This document shows, in pieces, positions 9,121-17,889 of a DNA stretch of 64,000 nucleotides. Source of the DNA: Pseudomonas jinjuensis. GTDB taxonomy: Bacteria > Pseudomonadota > Gammaproteobacteria > Pseudomonadales > Pseudomonadaceae. The position numbers and the translations under genes are program-made. Where the stretch lies: contig NZ_FNIJ01000024.1 in the NCBI RefSeq assembly GCF_900103845.1, positions 1 through 64,000 of the forward strand. Direction: 5' to 3'. Each line of letters opens with the position of its first letter. Position 1 is the first letter of the stretch. The notes under the pieces are model-generated. The model worked only from the letters and a program-made list of their open reading frames with translations. It ran no database searches and was not told the DNA's origin.

Positions 9121-9337
9121 GGCCCGCTCCATGAAAAAACGCCCCGCATGATGCGGGGCGTTTTTGTTTTGCGCGGAGTGCTCATGGCGCGCTCCTGCCG
9201 GTCGGGGTACGAGTCTGTTTTCGTAGGAGCCAGCTTGCTGGCGATCAATTCGTTTCCCTGTGCACAGCGTTGCCGGCTGATACCTCGGATCGCCATCAAG
9301 CTGGCTCCTACAGGTCCGGCATTCAGGTGGTCCGTAG
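9068..9337 (+). repeat. Source copy of the inverted duplication (speC end, terminator, REP pair)
   Basis: Partner of the copy at 4944-5213. It comprises the last codons of speC, its terminator and about 170 bp holding two opposed REPs at 9222-9244 and 9288-9311. The second REP has one core change, atcaag for agcaag. The remaining 9338-9476 holds a diverged tail and the next REP doublet, with no gene. Confidence 0.93.
9134..9170 (+). terminator. speC rho-independent terminator
   Basis: An extended perfect palindrome, aacgccccgcat followed by gatgcggggcgtt, is preceded by A residues and followed by tttttgtttt. It is the intact version of the hairpin copied behind fecR. Confidence 0.95.
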
Positions 9338-9397
9338 GCGCAACTGTCTTCACATCTTTCATGATTCCCACGCAGGAGCGTGGGAACCATGGATGTT

Positions 9398-9456
9398 GTA
9401 GGAGCGGGCCATGCCCGCGACCCGCCCGGAATGTCGCGCGCATGGCGCGCGCCTAC
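9398..9456. repeat. REP doublet, GGGCCATGCCC subtype
   Basis: Gtaggagcgggccatgcccg at 9398 faces gtcgcgcgcatggcgcgcgc ending in ctac at 9456. The doublet lies just beyond the stop of the Sel1-repeat gene. Confidence 0.8.
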
Positions 9457-9476
9457 AGGTCCAATCCGCGCGGGGG

Positions 9477-10277
9477 CTACGCCGCGAAGCGCCCCGCCGC
9501 ATCCTGCAAGGCCTGCAGGTCGGCGTCATCGCCCAGCTCCGCCGCCCGCTGGTAGTAGTCCAGCGCCAACTGGCGGAGCGGGCGATAGGGCGAGCCCTCC
9601 AGCTGGCTGCGGGCGACGCGCAGGAAGTTCAGGTTGCCGCCCTCCAGCGCCCTGCGCAGCCAGTCTTCCGCCTCGGCCAGGCGGCCCTGGCCGGCGAGTA
9701 CCGCGGCGTGGCTGAACTGGCCGCGGAAGTCGCCGCCTTCCGCCGAGCGCAGGTAGCAGGCGAAGGCGTAGTCGAGGTCGCGTTCCACCACCAGGCCTTC
9801 CTCGTAGTAGCGGCCGAGGAGGTTCAGCGACTTGGCGTGGCCGAGCCGGGCGGCGCTCTGGTAGAGGGCGAAGGCGCGCTGCTGGTCGAGGGCCACGCCG
9901 CGGCCGGTGGCGTGCAGGTTGGCGAGGTTGTACATGGCCCAGTCGAGCCCGGCGTCGGCGGCGATGCGGTAGTGCCGCGCGGCCTCCGCCGCATTGGCCG
10001 TGCAGCCCCAGCCATGCTCCAGGCAGCGGCCGAGCATGTTGCGCGCCATCGGCTGGCCGCGTTCGGCGGCGATGCGGAACCAGGTGATCGCCAGCGCCGG
10101 GTCGCGCTGGATGCCGTGGCCGTCGAGGAGGATCTGGCCGAGCAGGGCCTGCGCCTCCAGCTCGCCCTCGCGGGCGGCGGCGAGGATCAGCCGCGCGGCC
10201 TCGCGCGGGTTCTCCGCCAGGCGCTGCTGGAGTTCCTCGGGAGAGAGCTCTTCGCTCCGGCGCAGATAGAAAGTCAA
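9477..10277 (-). CDS. Sel1-like repeat protein linked to piuC
   Basis: 266 residues made of consecutive Sel1/TPR-like alpha-helical repeats, for example [39 protein letters not shown] and [19 protein letters not shown]. No enzyme motif or signal peptide is visible, so a cytoplasmic scaffold role is likely. The best start is a TTG at 10277 whose last two bases overlap the piuC stop (TTGA), giving [11 protein letters not shown] and translational coupling to piuC. The same gene follows piuC in PAO1 (PA4516). Its function in iron uptake is unknown, but Fur-regulated co-expression with piuC is expected from the arrangement. Confidence 0.85.
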   Translation of the reverse strand: MTFYLRRSEELSPEELQQRLAENPREAARLILAAAREGELEAQALLGQILLDGHGIQRDPALAITWFRIAAERGQPMARNMLGRCLEHGWGCTANAAEAARHYRIAADAGLDWAMYNLANLHATGRGVALDQQRAFALYQSAARLGHAKSLNLLGRYYEEGLVVERDLDYAFACYLRSAEGGDFRGQFSHAAVLAGQGRLAEAEDWLRRALEGGNLNFLRVARSQLEGSPYRPLRQLALDYYQRAAELGDDADLQALQDAAGRFAA

Positions 10278-10954
10278 ACGTCCACCCAGCGGCGCAACAG
10301 GTTGTGGTAGGTGCCGGTCAGCTCGACCAGCGAGGGATGCTCCGGAACGTCGGCGGTGAGCTTCTGGATCGCCTGGTCCATCTGGAACAGCAGGGCGCGC
10401 TGGCTGTCCTCGCGCACCAGGCTCTGGGTCCAGAAGAACGAAGCGTAGCGGGCGCCGCGGCTGACCGGGTTGACCTTGTGCAGGCTGGTGGCGGGGTAGA
10501 GCACCAGGTCGCCGGCCGGCAGCCTGACCTGCTGGGTGCCGTAGGTGTCCTGGATCACCAGTTCGCCGCCGTCGTACTCGTCCGGGTCGCTGAAGAACAG
10601 CGTCGAGGACACGTCCGTGCGCACCCGCTCGCGGCCGCCCTGGACGTCGCGCACGGCGTTGTCGATGTGGAAGTCGAAGGAGCCGCCGCCGGTGTAGCAG
10701 TTGAACAGCGGCGGGAACACCTTGTGCGGCAGCGCGGCGGACTGGAACAGCGGGTTGTTCCACAGCCGCTGCAGCATGGCCTCGGCGATCTCGCGGGCGA
10801 GCGGATGGTCCTGCGGCAACTGCAGGTTGTGCTTGGCCCTGGCCGACTGGTAGCCGGCGGTGACCTTGCCGTCCGCCCAGTCGGCCTGCTCCAGGGCGGC
10901 GCGGATACGGGTGACTTCCTCGCGGGTAAAGATGCCGGGAATGTGCAGCAGCAT
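10274..10954 (-). CDS. piuC: PKHD-type Fe(II)/2-oxoglutarate hydroxylase PiuC
   Basis: 226-residue oxygenase of the prolyl-4-hydroxylase alpha-subunit fold. The iron ligands are visible as His96 and Asp98 (FDFHIDNAV) and His159 (ATSLHKV), with Arg169 as the probable 2-oxoglutarate anchor. The physiological substrate is not established; loss of PiuC is known to affect siderophore-drug uptake through PiuA-type receptors. I chose the ATG at 10954 (MLLHIPGIF) because upstream codons cross the Fur-box region and have no conserved content. It is divergent from piuA across about 200 bp. Confidence 0.93.
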   Translation of the reverse strand: MLLHIPGIFTREEVTRIRAALEQADWADGKVTAGYQSARAKHNLQLPQDHPLAREIAEAMLQRLWNNPLFQSAALPHKVFPPLFNCYTGGGSFDFHIDNAVRDVQGGRERVRTDVSSTLFFSDPDEYDGGELVIQDTYGTQQVRLPAGDLVLYPATSLHKVNPVSRGARYASFFWTQSLVREDSQRALLFQMDQAIQKLTADVPEHPSLVELTGTYHNLLRRWVDV

Positions 10955-10989
10955 GGGAATGTCCGGGGGCGGTTGGAAAGGTGGCCAAT

Positions 10990-11008
10990 GATATTGATTC
11001 TTATTGGC
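10990..11008. promoter_or_regulatory. Fur box in the piuC-piuA divergent region
   Basis: Gatattgattcttattggc matches about 13 of 19 positions of the Fur consensus. It lies 36 bp upstream of the piuC start and about 150 bp upstream of piuA. A second AT-rich stretch around 11076-11100 could hold a weaker site for piuA. Iron repression of both genes is inferred. Confidence 0.65.
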
Positions 11009-11158
11009 GCAGTACAGGAAAACCGCACGCAAACCAGGGGTATCGAAATGTAAATGTTGTAAATTACATGCGTATGAGAATATCTGGTAATTGATATGGA
11101 TTCCCAATTGCAATAGATTGCGCGGCCTTCACGAACGTCCCCTGGGGAGGGTCATGTA

Positions 11159-13414
11159 ATGTCGCGTCAATCTTCCGAAGCCGCCGTCAATTCACCGCGT
11201 TTGCTGGCTTCCGCTGTCGGCGTGGCGATCACCGCCATGTCCGGCAGCCACTTCGCCCTGGCCGCCGAGCCGGCGGAAAAGAAATCCACCCAGGACGTAC
11301 TGAATCTCGACTCCGACACCGTCGTCGGCGAGAAGCAGGAAGAGACCTACAACGTCCAGCAGTCGGCCTCGAAGAAATACACCGCGCCGCTGCTGGAGAC
11401 GCCCAAGACCGTCACCGTGATCCCGCAGCAGGTGATCCGGGATACCGGTGCCCTGACCCTGGCCGATGCCCTGCGCACCACGCCCGGCATCACCTTCGGC
11501 GCCGGCGAGGGTGGCAACCCGGCGGGTGACCGTCCGTTCATCCGCGGCTTCAACGCCGAGAGCGACACCTTCCTCGACGGCATGCGCGACGTCGCCTCGC
11601 AGACCCGCGAAGTGTTCAACATCGAGCAGATCGAAGTGAGCAAGGGCCCGGGCTCGGCCTTCACCGGCGCCGGCTCCACCGGTGGCAGCCTGAACCTGAT
11701 CAGCAAGACCGCCAAGCAGGACAACTTCAACGACGCCAGCTTCACCTACGGTTCCGACCAGACCCGCCGCACCACCCTCGACGTCAACCACATGCTGGGC
11801 GACAACGCGGCCTTCCGCCTGAACCTGATGAAGCACGACGCCCACGTCGCCGGCCGCGACGAAGTCAGTGTCAGCCGCTGGGGCGTGGCGCCGACCGTCA
11901 CCTTCGGCTTCAACTCGCCGACCCGCGCGACCTTCTCCTACTACCACCTCAGCACCGACGACATGCCGGACTACGGCCTGCCGCTGACCAACGTCAACCG
12001 CAGCAAGCACAACCCGAGCAAGCCGGTGTCGGTGGATCGCGACAACTTCTATGGCCTGAACGACCGCGACTACCGCGAAAGCACCACCGACAGCGGCACC
12101 ATCCGCCTCGAGCACGACATCAACGACAACCTGACGATCTCCAACAGCACCCGCGTGGTCCGCACCACCCTGGACTACATCGTCACCAACCCGGACGACA
12201 GCCGCGGCAACGTGGTCAACGGCCTGGTCTACCGCTCCGCGAAGAGCCGCAACTCGACCTCCAAGGGCTGGGTCAACCAGACCGACCTGAAGGCCACCTT
12301 CGACACCGGCAGCGTTTCCCACAACCTGGTGACCGGCATCGAGTTCAGCTACGAGGATGTGCACAACCGTCCGTACGTCGTCACTCCCGGTGGCGGCAGC
12401 GGCAACGTCTGCACCCCGGCGCTGATCGCTTCCGGCGACTGCACCAGCCTGGAGAACCCGACGCCGAAGGACAACTGGACCGGCACCATCGCTGACAGCG
12501 CAGCCTTCACCGATACCGACACCAGGACCAGCGCCATCTATGTGTTCGACACCATGGCGCTGAACGAGCAGTGGGACCTGAACCTCGGCCTGCGCTACGA
12601 CGACTTCGATATCGAGTCCAGCGGCTTCAGCACCGGCGGTCGTGGTGCGTTGCCCGGCAACTTCAAGCGCGAGAACAACACCCACTTCTGGAACTACCAG
12701 ACTGGCCTGGTCTACAAGCCGGCGCCCAACGGCAGCATCTACGTGGCCTGGTCGACCTCGAGCAACCCGAGCGGCGAGACCGCGGGTGAGGGTGGTCAGG
12801 AACTCAGCGACGCCAACGCCAGCCTCGATCCGGAACGCAGCAAGAACTACGAGATCGGCACCAAGTGGGACTTCTTCGACGCGGCGCTGTCGCTGAATGC
12901 CGCGCTGTTCCGCACCGACAAGACCAATGCCCGGGTCGCCTCGCCGGACGTCTCCACCCAGCAGGTGCTGGACGGCGAGCAGCGCGTGCAGGGCGTCGAG
13001 CTCGGCTTCAGCGGCAACCTGACCCGGCAGTGGAAGGTCTTCGGCGGCTACACCTACATGGACAGCGAGATCATCAAGTCCACCACCGCCAGCGACGAAG
13101 GCAACCGCATGCCGCAGACTCCGCTGAACAACTTCACCCTGTGGAGCACCTACGACATCCTGCAGAACTTCACAGTGGGCGCCGGCACCACCTATGTCGA
13201 CGAGCAGTTCGGCAACACCGCGAACAGCACCATGATCCCGTCCTACTGGCGCTACGACGCGATGGCCAAGTACGTGGTCAGCAAGAACGTCGACCTGCAG
13301 CTGAACGTGCAGAACCTGACCGACAAGCGTTACTTCGACCAGGTCTACAGCACCCACCTGGCCCACGTGGCACCGGGCCGCACCGCGCTGCTGGGTGTGA
13401 ACTTCCACTTCTGA
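11159..13414 (+). CDS. piuA: TonB-dependent siderophore receptor PiuA (Fiu/CirA-like)
   Basis: 751-residue outer-membrane receptor. The signal peptide is about 1-35 (cleavage near FALAAEP). The plug starts about residue 75 (LETPKTVTVIPQQVIRD) with the usual RGF, DGMRD and IEVSKGPGSAFTGAGSTGG segments. The barrel ends NFHF with a terminal phenylalanine. There is no STN signalling domain, unlike FecA, so it is a plain transporter. Orthologues take up catecholate-type iron complexes and are entry routes for siderophore-conjugated beta-lactams; the exact ligand here is inferred. GGGGAGG lies upstream of the ATG. The gene is divergent from piuC and followed by a strong terminator. Confidence 0.93.
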   Translation: MSRQSSEAAVNSPRLLASAVGVAITAMSGSHFALAAEPAEKKSTQDVLNLDSDTVVGEKQEETYNVQQSASKKYTAPLLETPKTVTVIPQQVIRDTGALTLADALRTTPGITFGAGEGGNPAGDRPFIRGFNAESDTFLDGMRDVASQTREVFNIEQIEVSKGPGSAFTGAGSTGGSLNLISKTAKQDNFNDASFTYGSDQTRRTTLDVNHMLGDNAAFRLNLMKHDAHVAGRDEVSVSRWGVAPTVTFGFNSPTRATFSYYHLSTDDMPDYGLPLTNVNRSKHNPSKPVSVDRDNFYGLNDRDYRESTTDSGTIRLEHDINDNLTISNSTRVVRTTLDYIVTNPDDSRGNVVNGLVYRSAKSRNSTSKGWVNQTDLKATFDTGSVSHNLVTGIEFSYEDVHNRPYVVTPGGGSGNVCTPALIASGDCTSLENPTPKDNWTGTIADSAAFTDTDTRTSAIYVFDTMALNEQWDLNLGLRYDDFDIESSGFSTGGRGALPGNFKRENNTHFWNYQTGLVYKPAPNGSIYVAWSTSSNPSGETAGEGGQELSDANASLDPERSKNYEIGTKWDFFDAALSLNAALFRTDKTNARVASPDVSTQQVLDGEQRVQGVELGFSGNLTRQWKVFGGYTYMDSEIIKSTTASDEGNRMPQTPLNNFTLWSTYDILQNFTVGAGTTYVDEQFGNTANSTMIPSYWRYDAMAKYVVSKNVDLQLNVQNLTDKRYFDQVYSTHLAHVAPGRTALLGVNFHF

Positions 13415-13423
13415 TGCTCATAG

Positions 13424-13471
13424 GGTCTGTTGACGTTCTTTCCGGTCGGAACAAAACGTCGACAGACCTTG
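13424..13471. repeat. Imperfect inverted repeat after piuA
   Basis: Ggtctgttgacgtt at the left and aacgtcgacagacc at the right are reverse complements with one mismatch, separated by about 17 bp. It lies immediately after the piuA stop and before the U-tract terminator. No transposase sequence accompanies it. It may be an RNA hairpin or the remnant of a small mobile element. Confidence 0.55.
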
Positions 13472-13481
13472 AGTGAGCCGT

Positions 13482-13517
13482 CCCCGCCCGATGCTCCTTC
13501 GGGCGGGGTTTTTCTTT
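13482..13517 (+). terminator. piuA rho-independent terminator
   Basis: Stem ccccgcccga with ttcgggcgggg, tight loop, followed by tttttcttt. A standard intrinsic terminator between piuA and the downstream reductase gene. Confidence 0.93.
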
Positions 13518-13629
13518 GTCCAGGGACGGACCCCCAAAGGCGTGAAGGCTGCGCCTGCGGGTGGTTATCAATAGAATGCGCCGCCTCCGCCGTCGCGGAG
13601 CGTTGCGGGTTGAAGGCGAGGCCGAAGTG

Positions 13630-16191
13630 ATGAAGAAAGTCTGGTTCCAGCTGCACTGGGTGTTCGGTATCAGCGCCGGCCTGGTGCTCGCCCTGATGGG
13701 CGTGACCGGCGGCATGCTGTCGTTCCAGGACGAGATCCTGCGCGCCATGAACCCGGCCAGTCTCTCGGTGGAGAAGCGCGAAAGCGGCGTGCTGCCGCTG
13801 GACGAACTGGTGCGCCGGGTGGAAGGCGCGTCCGCCGGCAAGAAGGTCGCCTTCGTCTGGGTCGAGACCGACGGCGACAAGGCCGCGCGCATCTTCTACA
13901 CGCCCAAGCCCGGCCAGCGGCGCGGCGAAGGGCGCTACGTCGATCCCTACAGCGCCGAATTCCTGCCGCCGGTGAAGGGCGAAGGCTTCTTCAACTTCAC
14001 CATGCAGTTGCACCGCTTCCTCGCCGCCGGCGAGGTGGGCAAGCAGATCACCGCCGCCTGCACCCTGATCCTCCTCTACCTGTGCCTGTCCGGCCTGTAC
14101 CTGCGCTGGCCGCGCCGCGCAGGCAACTGGCGCGCCTGGCTGACCCTCGACTGGAAGCGCAAGGGCCGCAGCTTCAACTGGGACCTGCACGCCGTGGCCG
14201 GCACCTGGTGCCTGGCGCTCTACCTGCTGGCGGCGTTGACCGGCCTGTTCTGGTCCTACGAGTGGTACCGCGCCGGCCTCACCCGCCTGCTCGACGACGC
14301 CCCTGCCGCACAGAAGGGCGGACGTGGCGAGGGCAAGCGCGGCGAAGGTTTCCGCCGCGGCGAGGCACCCAGCGGCCCGCCGCTGGTGGTGGACTACCCG
14401 GCGCTGTGGGCGACCATCCAGCAGACCGGCGGTCCCGGCCTGAGCGCCTACAACCTGCGCCTGCCGCCGGTGGGTGGGCAGCCGGCGACGGTGTTCTACA
14501 TGCTCGACGACGCCGCCCACGAGCGCGCCTTCAACGAGATGCGCATCGACCCGGCCAGCGGCAAGCTGCTCGCCGACAGGCGCTACGCCGACAGCAGCTT
14601 CGGCAAGCAACTGCTGACCAGCGTCTACGCGCTGCACGTCGGCAGCTATTTCGGCCTGACCGGACGCATCCTGATGATGCTCGCCAGCCTGGCCATGCCG
14701 CTGTTCTTCATCACCGGCTGGCTGCTCTACCTCGACCGCCGGCGCAAGAAGCGCGCGGCGCAGGCGGCACGCGGCGGGCTGCAGGCCAGCGACGACAGCG
14801 ATGCCTGGCTGATCGGCTACGCCAGCCAGAGCGGCTTCGCCGAGCGTCTGGCCTGGCAGAGCGCCGGCCAGCTGCAGGCCGCCGGCCTGCCGGTGCGGGT
14901 CGAGCCGCTGGCGCGGCTGCAGCGCGACGAGCTGGAAAGCGTGCGCAACGCGCTGTTCGTGGTCAGCACCTTCGGCGACGGCGAGGCGCCGGACAGCGCC
15001 CGCGCCTTCGAGCGCCAGGTGCTCGGCCAGGCCATGCGCCTGGGCGACCTGCGCTACGCCGTGCTCGCCCTCGGCGACCGCCAGTACCAGCAGTTCTGCG
15101 GCTTCGCCCGGCGCCTGCAGGGCTGGCTGCAGGGGCAGGGTGCGCGGCCGATGTTCGACGGCATCGAAGTGGACAACGGCGACGCCACCGCCCTGCACGG
15201 CTGGCAGAAGCAGCTGGCGGCGCTGACCGGCGCCACGCCGCAGACGGCCTTCGCCGCGCAGCAGGCGTTCGAAGTCTGGACCCTTGGCGCCCGCCGGCAC
15301 CTGAACCCCGGCAGCCAGGGCGAATCCACCTGGCTGCTGCGCCTGGACGCGCCGGCCGATTCGCAGATCGACTGGCGCGCCGGCGACCTGGTGGAAATCG
15401 TCCCGCGCCAGCCCGGGCACCTGGTCCGCCAGTGGATCGCACGGCTGGGCGTGGACGCCGAAACGATGGTGGACGCCGACGGCATGCGCGTGCCGCTGCA
15501 CGCCGCACTGGCCGGCTGCCTGCTGCCGCCGCACCTGGACGACCTGCTCGGCCTGCACGCCCAGGCGCTGTACGACGCGCTGGTCAGGCTCTCGGTACGC
15601 CAGTACTCCATCGCCTCGCTGCGCAGCGACGGCGCCCTGGAACTGATCGTGCGCCAGGAACAGCACGCCGACGGCAGCCTGGGCATCTGCTCCGGCTGGC
15701 TGACCGAATACCTGCCGCTGGGCGACAGCATCCTGCTGCGCCTGCGCAGCAACCGCGCCTTCCACCTGAGCGACGACGACCGCCCGCTGATCCTGATCGG
15801 CAACGGCACCGGCCTCGCCGGTCTGCGCTCCCTGCTGCGCGCCAGCATCGCCGCCGGCCGCCGGCGCAACTGGCTGCTGTTCGGCGAGCGCAACCGCGCC
15901 CATGACTTCTACTGCCGCGAGGAACTGGAAGGCGCGCTGGCCGAAGGCTGGCTGCAGCGCCTCGACCTGGCCTTCTCCCGCGACCAGGCGGAGAAGGTCT
16001 ACGTGCAGGACCGCCTGCGGGAGCAGGCCGAGACCCTGCGCGAATGGTTCGACGATGGCGCGGTGATCCACGTCTGCGGCAGCCTGCAGGGCATGGCCGA
16101 GGGCGTCGACCGGGCGCTGCGCGAAGTGCTCGGCGATCTGGAAGTCGAATCGTTGCTGGAAACCGGGCGCTATCGGCGCGACGTGTATTGA
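13630..16191 (+). CDS. piuB: PepSY-TM / flavodoxin / FAD-NADPH reductase fusion (siderophore reductase candidate)
   Basis: 853 residues. The N-terminal half (1 to about 380) is an inner-membrane PepSY-associated unit with four membrane helices (LHWVFGISAGLVLALMGVTG near the start) and periplasmic loops. It is followed by a flavodoxin-like domain at about 390-535 (WLIGYASQSGFAERL, STFGDGEAPD, LGDRQYQQFCG) and a sulfite-reductase-flavoprotein-like FAD/NADPH module at about 545-853 (RQYSIAS, GNGTGLAGLRSLL). This layout suggests electron transfer from NADPH through FAD and FMN across the membrane to reduce ferric siderophore. The ATG at 13630 is chosen because the upstream frame is arginine-rich with no homology. 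It corresponds to the PAO1 gene PA4513; the symbol piuB is my recollection. Confidence 0.88.
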   Translation: MKKVWFQLHWVFGISAGLVLALMGVTGGMLSFQDEILRAMNPASLSVEKRESGVLPLDELVRRVEGASAGKKVAFVWVETDGDKAARIFYTPKPGQRRGEGRYVDPYSAEFLPPVKGEGFFNFTMQLHRFLAAGEVGKQITAACTLILLYLCLSGLYLRWPRRAGNWRAWLTLDWKRKGRSFNWDLHAVAGTWCLALYLLAALTGLFWSYEWYRAGLTRLLDDAPAAQKGGRGEGKRGEGFRRGEAPSGPPLVVDYPALWATIQQTGGPGLSAYNLRLPPVGGQPATVFYMLDDAAHERAFNEMRIDPASGKLLADRRYADSSFGKQLLTSVYALHVGSYFGLTGRILMMLASLAMPLFFITGWLLYLDRRRKKRAAQAARGGLQASDDSDAWLIGYASQSGFAERLAWQSAGQLQAAGLPVRVEPLARLQRDELESVRNALFVVSTFGDGEAPDSARAFERQVLGQAMRLGDLRYAVLALGDRQYQQFCGFARRLQGWLQGQGARPMFDGIEVDNGDATALHGWQKQLAALTGATPQTAFAAQQAFEVWTLGARRHLNPGSQGESTWLLRLDAPADSQIDWRAGDLVEIVPRQPGHLVRQWIARLGVDAETMVDADGMRVPLHAALAGCLLPPHLDDLLGLHAQALYDALVRLSVRQYSIASLRSDGALELIVRQEQHADGSLGICSGWLTEYLPLGDSILLRLRSNRAFHLSDDDRPLILIGNGTGLAGLRSLLRASIAAGRRRNWLLFGERNRAHDFYCREELEGALAEGWLQRLDLAFSRDQAEKVYVQDRLREQAETLREWFDDGAVIHVCGSLQGMAEGVDRALREVLGDLEVESLLETGRYRRDVY

Positions 16192-16201
16192 GGCTTCGCC
16201 G

Positions 16202-16225
16202 GTCGCGGGCATGGCCCGCTCCTAC
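16202..16225. repeat. REP palindrome
   Basis: Gtcgcgggcatggcccgctc then ctac, just after the piuB stop. It is the GGGCATGGCCC subtype and faces the copy at 16384-16407. Confidence 0.8.
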
Positions 16226-16241
16226 GCTTCAATGGGGCATC

Positions 16242-16346
16242 CGGGTAGGGCGCATAACGCGCCAGCGTTATCCGCCATCCCATCGGCGCGGCTTGGTCGG
16301 CGGATGAAGCGTTCCGCTTCATTCGCCCTACACCAGCGATTGGCCA
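16242..16346. repeat. About 105-bp intergenic palindromic repeat, copy 1
   Basis: Starts ccgggtagggcgcataac and ends cattcgccctac plus a shared tail agcgattggcca. The ends are mutually complementary (gtagggcg and cgccctac), and the interior holds gcgttatccgcc and ggcggatgaagc blocks. A second, nearly identical copy lies at 46996-47101. This is a dispersed family without coding capacity. Confidence 0.88.
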
Positions 16347-16383
16347 CGGCACGAGACAGTTGCTCCTACTCGGAATCTCACCT

Positions 16384-16407
16384 GTAGGAGCGGGCCATGC
16401 CCGCGAC
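16384..16407. repeat. REP palindrome
   Basis: Gtaggagcgggccatgcccg then cgac, in the gap before pxpA. With the copy at 16202 it brackets the 105-bp repeat. Confidence 0.8.
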
Positions 16408-16471
16408 CCCTGGACCACCCCGGACTCCGTTCTGCTTCCCGCTCCGGGCTTCCAGCTTTAAGCTTCCAGGC

Positions 16472-17218
16472 ATGACTACCCGAATCCTCCTCAACTGCGA
16501 CATGGGTGAAAGCTTCGGTGCCTGGAAGATGGGCGACGACGTCCACGCCATGCCGCTGATCGACCAGGCCAACCTGGCCTGCGGCTTCCATGCCGGCGAT
16601 CCGCTGATCATGCAGCGCACAGTGCGCCTGGCGGTCGAGCATGGCGTCAGCGTCGGCGCGCATCCGTCCTATCCCGATCTCGCCGGCTTCGGCCGCCGGC
16701 ACATGAGCTGTTCGCCGGACGAGGTGCAGGCCATGGTGCTGTACCAGGTCGGCGCGCTGGATGCGTTCTGCCGGGCGGCCGGCACCCAGGTCGCCTATGT
16801 CAAGCCGCATGGCGCGCTGTACAACGACCTGGTGCGCGACGACGCCCTGCTGCGCGCGGTGCTCGATGCCTGCGCCGCCTACCGCAAGCGCCTGCCGCTG
16901 ATGGTGCTGGCGCTGGCCGACAACCGCCGCGAACTGGAACTGGCCGACGCCGCCGACGTGCCGCTGATGTTCGAAGCCTTCGCCGACCGCGCCTATCTGT
17001 CCGACGGCCAGCTCGCCCCACGGCGGTTGCCGAATGCGGTGCACCACGACCCGCAGCGCATCCTCGCCCAGGCCCTGGCCATCGCCCGCGGCGAACCCTT
17101 CCCGGACATCGACGGCAATCCGCTGCTGCTGCGCGCCGACAGCCTCTGCGTGCACGGCGACAACCCGGAATCCCTGGCGGTGCTGCGGCGCCTGCGTGGC
17201 CTGCTGGACGCCGCATGA
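16472..17218 (+). CDS. pxpA: 5-oxoprolinase subunit A (LamB/YcsF family)
   Basis: 248-residue subunit of the ATP-dependent prokaryotic 5-oxoprolinase PxpABC, which hydrolyses pyroglutamate to glutamate. Family signatures are visible: [10 protein letters not shown] at the N-terminus, [29 protein letters not shown] and the FADRAY block. The ATG at 16472 gives [13 protein letters not shown]; an upstream in-frame ATG at 16397 lies in repeat sequence. The last four bases ATGA overlap the start of pxpB, so the three genes form a tight operon. Confidence 0.95.
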   Translation: MTTRILLNCDMGESFGAWKMGDDVHAMPLIDQANLACGFHAGDPLIMQRTVRLAVEHGVSVGAHPSYPDLAGFGRRHMSCSPDEVQAMVLYQVGALDAFCRAAGTQVAYVKPHGALYNDLVRDDALLRAVLDACAAYRKRLPLMVLALADNRRELELADAADVPLMFEAFADRAYLSDGQLAPRRLPNAVHHDPQRILAQALAIARGEPFPDIDGNPLLLRADSLCVHGDNPESLAVLRRLRGLLDAA

Positions 17219-17889
17219 CACGCCTCCAGCCGCTGGGCGCCGAGGCGTTGCTGCTGACCCTGGCGGAACATCCCGACGAGCATCTGCCGCTGCGCATCGC
17301 CGCCCTGGCGCGGCGCGCGCGCGAGCAGATGGGCGCTTGCCTGACCGACGTGGTGCCCGGCTGGACCACGCTGCTGCTGCACTACGACCTGCTGCGCATC
17401 GACCTGCCGACGCTGCAGCAGCGTGTGCAATCGCTGCTGGCGGACTGGGAGTCTGACTCCGCACCGAGCGAGGCGGGGCGCCTGCATGAAATCCCCATCT
17501 GGTACTGCGGCGAGGACCTGCCCGAGGTGGCGGCCGCCTGCGGTCTGTCGGTCGCGCAGGTGATCGACCTGCATGCGGGCCGCGAATACCGCGTCGGCGC
17601 CATCGGTTTCGCGCCCGGTTTCGCCTATCTCGGCGCACTGGACGAACGCCTGGCCCTGCCGCGCCGGGCCACGCCGCGCACTCATGTGCCGGCAGGCAGC
17701 CTGGCCATCGCCGAGCGGCAGACGGCGGTCTATCCACAGGCCTCGCCGGGCGGCTGGCATCTGATCGGCCGCACGCCGCGGCGCCTGTTCGATCCCGCCG
17801 CCGAGCCGCCCTGTCCGCTGGCGCTGGGCGACCGGGTGCGCTTCCTGCCGATCGACGAGGCGCCCTACCGCGCCGCAGGCGGGGCATGA
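17215..17889 (+). CDS. pxpB: 5-oxoprolinase subunit B (KipI/Atase1-like)
   Basis: 224 residues, the allophanate-hydrolase-subunit-1/KipI-like partner in PxpABC. Visible motifs are [17 protein letters not shown] and the [21 protein letters not shown] segment with the GGWHLIGRT end, both typical of the cyclophilin-like fold of this family. It overlaps pxpA by ATGA at its start and pxpC by four bases at its end. Both overlaps and the fixed order support joint assembly. Confidence 0.95.
   Translation: MTRLQPLGAEALLLTLAEHPDEHLPLRIAALARRAREQMGACLTDVVPGWTTLLLHYDLLRIDLPTLQQRVQSLLADWESDSAPSEAGRLHEIPIWYCGEDLPEVAAACGLSVAQVIDLHAGREYRVGAIGFAPGFAYLGALDERLALPRRATPRTHVPAGSLAIAERQTAVYPQASPGGWHLIGRTPRRLFDPAAEPPCPLALGDRVRFLPIDEAPYRAAGGA

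Noticed and set aside
13424-13471. Insertion-sequence end suggested by the gggtctgttgac inverted repeat
   Set aside because: No transposase or second end is present and the arms are close together; kept only as an inverted repeat.
13345-16212. 955-codon antisense frame over piuB
   Set aside because: Same reason: GC-driven shadow, while the plus strand has clear flavodoxin and reductase motifs.
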